Shown here: one piece after another, positions 6,354-9,013 of the stretch
Numbering within the stretch: position 1 is the stretch's first letter
How the letters are laid out: each line of letters starts with the position of its first letter
DNA from: UBA6345 sp045577635
Lineage (GTDB): Bacteria; Bacillota; Clostridia; Christensenellales; UBA1242
DNA length: 9,013 nucleotides
NCBI GenBank assembly: GCA_045577635.1
Contig: JAZNIS010000034.1
Span: forward strand, 1-9,013
Direction of reading: 5' to 3'
Notes under the pieces: generated by a model
Databases searched by the model: none
Seen by the model: the letters and a program-made list of their open reading frames with translations, nothing else
What the model was told of the DNA's origin: nothing
Program-made: the position numbers and the translations under genes

Positions 6354-8309
6354 TTATTTTAAACACTCCATTAGCTCGGGTTCAAACATAATTTTTATGC
6401 CAAGTTCTTGTGCTTTGTTAAACTTACTTCCTGGGTTTTCACCAACAATTACCAAATCTGTTTTTTTACTTACTGAACTAGTAACTTTTGCACCAAACTT
6501 TTCTAAAAGTGCTGTTAGTTCGGTTCTGGAAAAATTGTTTAAATCCCCTGTTAAAACTATTGTTTTATTAGTGAAAGTATCGTTAACAACCAAATCGGAT
6601 TTAGGATATTGAATTTCAATTCCCAACGAAATCAATTCGTTAATAATTCCAACTTGAATATCATCTTTAAAAAAGTTATAAATGTTTTCGGCAATAACCA
6701 AACCAACATCGTTAATTGTTGTTAAATCTTCAATGGTTGCCGACATTAAACTTGATAACGAATCATATTTTTTAGCCAAATCTTTTGCTGTTTTTTCGCC
6801 AACACCATTAATGCCCAAAGCATAAATAAACCTATAAAATTCTGGTTTTTTACTTGAATTTAAACTGTTAATTAAGTTTGCAGATTTTTTATCTTTAAAC
6901 TTTTCTAGTTTTAATAAATCTTCTGGGGTTAACTTATATAAATCTGCAACTGTTTTAACCGACAATTCTTCCCTTAAAGCTTTAATTGTTTTATCACTTA
7001 AACCCTCAATGTTCATGGCATTACGAGCTGCATAATGGTTAATTCTATCTTCAATTTGTTCTGCACAACCAAAGTAGTTTGTGCAAAATAAGTTAGCACC
7101 ATCTTCAACAACTTTTGCCCCACAACATGGGCAAACTTCTGGTTTTTTAATTTCGTATGAATTATCAAAATGTTCGGCAACACCTAAAATTTCAGGGATT
7201 ACTTCGTTTGACCTACGAACAAAAACTGTTGAATTTATTTTAACATCTTTTCTAATAATGTCGCCATAGTTATTAAGTGTTGCTCTTTTTACAGTTGCAC
7301 CTGCAAGCTCAATAGGTGTAACTTCGGCAATAGGAGTAAGTTTTCCTGTTCTACCAACCTGCCAAACAACATTATTTAAAGTGGTTGTTAACTCTTGTGC
7401 TTCAAATTTATAGGCAACAGCCCATTTAGGAAATTTAGATGTGTAACCTAATTTGTCTCTAACTTTAAAATCGTTAACCTTAACAACAACACCATCAATT
7501 AAAATATCGTAATGTTGCTTTTCTTTATCAATAATTTCAATTTGGTTTTCTATGCCACCAGTTGTGTTTTGAACACTAAAATAATCATAAACAGGAAAAC
7601 CATTTTCCTTTAAGAATTCAACAAGTTCGGTGTGAGTTGCAAATTTTTTATCTTCAATGTAAGGAATTCCGTAAAAGAACATACTTAAATTACGACTACC
7701 TGTTACCCTTGGGTCTAAATTTCTAATAGCACCAGCGGCAGCATTACGGGCATTTTTAAGTGGTTCAATGGCTGTTTTGTTATACTCTTCTAAAACACTT
7801 AACTTCATCATGGCTTCGCCTTGAACAACTAATTTACCCTTGTATTTAATAAACAACGGAACTGATTTTATGGTTAAAACCTGATTAGTTACATCTTCGC
7901 CAACATAACCATTACCCCTAGTTGCAGCAGAAACAAATTTACCATCTTCGTAGGTAATTGTCATTTGCAATCCATCAAACTTATATTCAACAGTGTAGGT
8001 TTGATCGCCATAATCGTTATTAATTGAATTAATCCAACTTTCAAGTTCAGAAAAACTATTGCATTTATCTAGCGAATAAAGCTTTTGTAAATGAGTGTGT
8101 TTTTTAAAACCTTCAAGCACAACATCACCAACTTGTTTTGTAGGACTATCGGGCAAAACAACACCTGTTTCCTTTTCAAGGCGAACAAGTTCATCATAAA
8201 TAGCATCATATTCCCTATCTGCTATGGTTGGATTATCTAACACATAGTAATTATAGTTGTGCTTGTTTATTATGGTTATTAACTCTTTAATTCTTTCAAT
8301 TTTATCCAT
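6354..8309 (-). CDS. ligA: NAD+-dependent DNA ligase
   Basis: Seals nicks in double-stranded DNA using NAD+, essential for Okazaki-fragment joining and repair. 651 residues, slightly shorter than the 671 of Escherichia coli, with all domains. Domain Ia (about 1-65) has the NMN-binding YYVLDNPTIADREYD. The nucleotidyltransferase domain carries the adenylated lysine K110 in EYKFDG (108-113), then RGNGYVGEDV (131-140) and NARNAAAGAIRNLDP (186-200). The OB fold (about 310-385), a four-cysteine zinc finger (C393, C396, C409, C415), helix-hairpin-helix repeats (about 430-560, e.g. GINGVGEKTA) and a C-terminal BRCT domain (about 579-651) follow. The start ATG has CGGAG six bases upstream. Variants such as KLYSLDK (76-82, where many ligases have MLSLDN) and RRSNEVIP (365-372, commonly RRAGEVIP) suggest a divergent ligA branch, possibly the one found in some Clostridia. 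It lies downstream of the helicase gene, as in the classic pcrA-ligA pair. Confidence 0.97.
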   Translation of the reverse strand: MDKIERIKELITIINKHNYNYYVLDNPTIADREYDAIYDELVRLEKETGVVLPDSPTKQVGDVVLEGFKKHTHLQKLYSLDKCNSFSELESWINSINNDYGDQTYTVEYKFDGLQMTITYEDGKFVSAATRGNGYVGEDVTNQVLTIKSVPLFIKYKGKLVVQGEAMMKLSVLEEYNKTAIEPLKNARNAAAGAIRNLDPRVTGSRNLSMFFYGIPYIEDKKFATHTELVEFLKENGFPVYDYFSVQNTTGGIENQIEIIDKEKQHYDILIDGVVVKVNDFKVRDKLGYTSKFPKWAVAYKFEAQELTTTLNNVVWQVGRTGKLTPIAEVTPIELAGATVKRATLNNYGDIIRKDVKINSTVFVRRSNEVIPEILGVAEHFDNSYEIKKPEVCPCCGAKVVEDGANLFCTNYFGCAEQIEDRINHYAARNAMNIEGLSDKTIKALREELSVKTVADLYKLTPEDLLKLEKFKDKKSANLINSLNSSKKPEFYRFIYALGINGVGEKTAKDLAKKYDSLSSLMSATIEDLTTINDVGLVIAENIYNFFKDDIQVGIINELISLGIEIQYPKSDLVVNDTFTNKTIVLTGDLNNFSRTELTALLEKFGAKVTSSVSKKTDLVIVGENPGSKFNKAQELGIKIMFEPELMECLK

Positions 8310-8400
8310 AAAACACTCCGTTTGAATAAATATGCGAATTTTGTTAAAATTTATGTTATATTTTAATAACTTGTTGTGGTTATTATTATATAACTTTATT
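8310..8400. other. Intergenic region between the helicase gene and ligA
   Basis: A 91-base, very AT-rich gap. It contains a long imperfect inverted repeat (8355-8394) and the ligA ribosome binding site CGGAG (8320-8316 on the minus strand). A TATAAT on the minus strand (8390-8385) lies inside the repeat without a recognisable -35. Whether ligA is read from here or by read-through from the helicase gene cannot be decided from the sequence. Confidence 0.6.
8355..8394 (-). repeat. Long imperfect AT-rich inverted repeat downstream of the helicase gene
   Basis: On the minus strand, GTTATATAATAATAAC (8394-8379), an 8-base loop CACAACAA, and GTTATTAAAATATAAC (8370-8355) form 16-base arms with 14 complementary pairs and only two central A-A mismatches. 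The ends of both arms are G-C closed. It begins six bases after the helicase stop codon. The minus-strand tail (ATAAATTTTAAC) is only weakly T-rich, so it is not a textbook terminator. It could be a weak terminator, an mRNA 3'-end structure, or a protein-binding dyad. Confidence 0.55.
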
Positions 8401-9013
8401 TTATTTTAAAATTTGTAATGGAGCAAAACTTAATGATAAAGTTTTTCTGCCCAATTTTCCAAAATCAATGGTAACATCTGGTGATTGTGAATCTAAATTA
8501 GCCGAAACTATTGTGCCAACACCAAATTTAGGGTGTAAAACTTGTTTGCCAACTGTGTAAGAAGAAAATTTACTTTTTTGGTCGCCAAGTTTTTTAACCA
8601 TTAAACTTTGTAGATTTGTTGAAACAGTTTCAGACGGTTGTTTTGTTGCATAATTATTCACACTTTCTGTATAATTATTACTTTTACCTGTTTGATAACT
8701 GTTTATGCTGTTGTTTGAATTATAGTTTGAGTAAGAGTTTGATTTATTTATATAACCACCATACCCTGCACCCGAATTATAACTTGATTTGTTATAGCCA
8801 CCATATTCGTTATAACCACTGCCAAATCTTTGAACTTCTGGCTTTTTAGTTTCCAATCCCATTTCAGAAATAAACCTAGATGCCATTGTGTAACTGCGAT
8901 CGTGATACAAATATCTTGATTTAGTGTTGGTTATCCAAACTTTTTGTTTTGCACGGGTTATTGCAACATACATCAATCTTCGTTCTTCTTCAACTTCGCC
9001 CGGACTATCCAAT
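8401..9013 (-). CDS. pcrA: UvrD/PcrA-type DNA helicase, C-terminal part only (5' end outside window)
   Basis: Last ~204 codons of a superfamily 1A 3'-5' helicase used in repair and in clearing protein and RNA polymerase from DNA. The frame is open to the window edge; the family has conserved sequence right up to it (DSPGEVEEERR), so the TTG at 9012 is an internal codon. Helicase motif VI is LMYVAITRAKQ (13-23, numbering from that TTG), with the arginine finger R20. Residues about 63-121 are a low-complexity linker with 11 tyrosines among many Asn, Ser and Gly. Residues about 150-203 (YTVGKQVLHPKFGVGTIVS..., FAPLQIL) match the PcrA C-terminal Tudor-like module that contacts RNA polymerase. This module and the downstream ligA favour PcrA over other UvrD-like helicases. 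The stop is TAA, six bases before a large inverted repeat. Confidence 0.9.
   Translation of the reverse strand, partial: LDSPGEVEEERRLMYVAITRAKQKVWITNTKSRYLYHDRSYTMASRFISEMGLETKKPEVQRFGSGYNEYGGYNKSSYNSGAGYGGYINKSNSYSNYNSNNSINSYQTGKSNNYTESVNNYATKQPSETVSTNLQSLMVKKLGDQKSKFSSYTVGKQVLHPKFGVGTIVSANLDSQSPDVTIDFGKLGRKTLSLSFAPLQILK

Noticed and set aside
6334..6612. Plus-strand open frame starting in the ligA terminator and running into the BRCT-coding part of ligA
   Set aside because: Mostly antisense to the BRCT domain, begins within a terminator stem, and has no family resemblance.
7081..7269. Plus-strand open frame antisense to the zinc-finger and OB-fold part of ligA
   Set aside because: Shadow of a conserved coding region with no start signal.
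8616..8849. Plus-strand frame rich in Tyr, Asn, Leu and His opposite the helicase linker
   Set aside because: Its odd composition mirrors the repetitive Tyr/Asn codons of the minus-strand linker; there is no ribosome binding site.
9010..9012. TTG as the start codon of a 203-residue protein
   Set aside because: Helicase family sequence continues through it and the frame stays open to the edge, so the gene starts outside the window.
1..9013. Possible Mycoplasma-type genetic code (TGA as Trp), suggested by the strong AT bias
   Set aside because: Conserved tryptophans are encoded by TGG, all genes are full length with the standard code, and their stops are TAA, so nothing calls for recoding.

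Overview
The window is a strongly AT-rich (about 30% G+C by eye), gene-dense piece of a bacterial chromosome. All recognisable genes lie on the minus strand, so transcription runs from high to low coordinates. Every stop codon that can be read is TAA, tryptophan is encoded by TGG, and most starts have a Shine-Dalgarno sequence of the AAGGAG type. Together with the gene order, this points to Bacillota, most likely a low-GC Clostridia-like or related gut lineage. The species cannot be named from the sequence, and the standard bacterial code is used.

In transcription order the layout is as follows. (1) 9013-8401 is the 3' end of a UvrD/PcrA-type helicase gene; its start lies outside the window. 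It has an unusual Tyr/Asn/Ser/Gly-rich linker before the C-terminal RNA-polymerase-binding module. (2) 8400-8310 is a short AT-rich gap containing a large imperfect inverted repeat. (3) 8309-6354 is ligA, the NAD+-dependent DNA ligase, followed by a clear intrinsic terminator. (4) 6353-6209 is an intergenic stretch with that terminator and the probable promoter of the next unit. (5) 6208-6023 is rpoZ, followed by a terminator-like hairpin with two alternative pairings. (6) 5954 down to position 1 is a tight run priA-def-fmt-rsmB-rlmN, with gaps of 9, 3 and 16 bases and then an 8-base overlap. rlmN is cut by the left edge of the window.

The window joins two conserved Firmicutes blocks: pcrA-ligA (replication and repair) and rpoZ-priA-def-fmt-rsmB-rlmN (transcription, replication restart and translation). 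In Bacillus-like genomes gmk precedes rpoZ and coaBC lies between rpoZ and priA; both are absent here. Functionally, PcrA, LigA and PriA maintain DNA and restart replication. Omega supports RNA polymerase assembly. Fmt and Def formylate initiator Met-tRNA and later deformylate the new protein. RsmB and RlmN methylate ribosomal (and for RlmN also transfer) RNA.

I found no mobile element, CRISPR array, tRNA, rRNA or defence system. The content is essentially housekeeping. The points worth a second look are the low-complexity helicase linker, the intergenic inverted repeats, and the gene-order junction; I see no strong case for an undescribed system.
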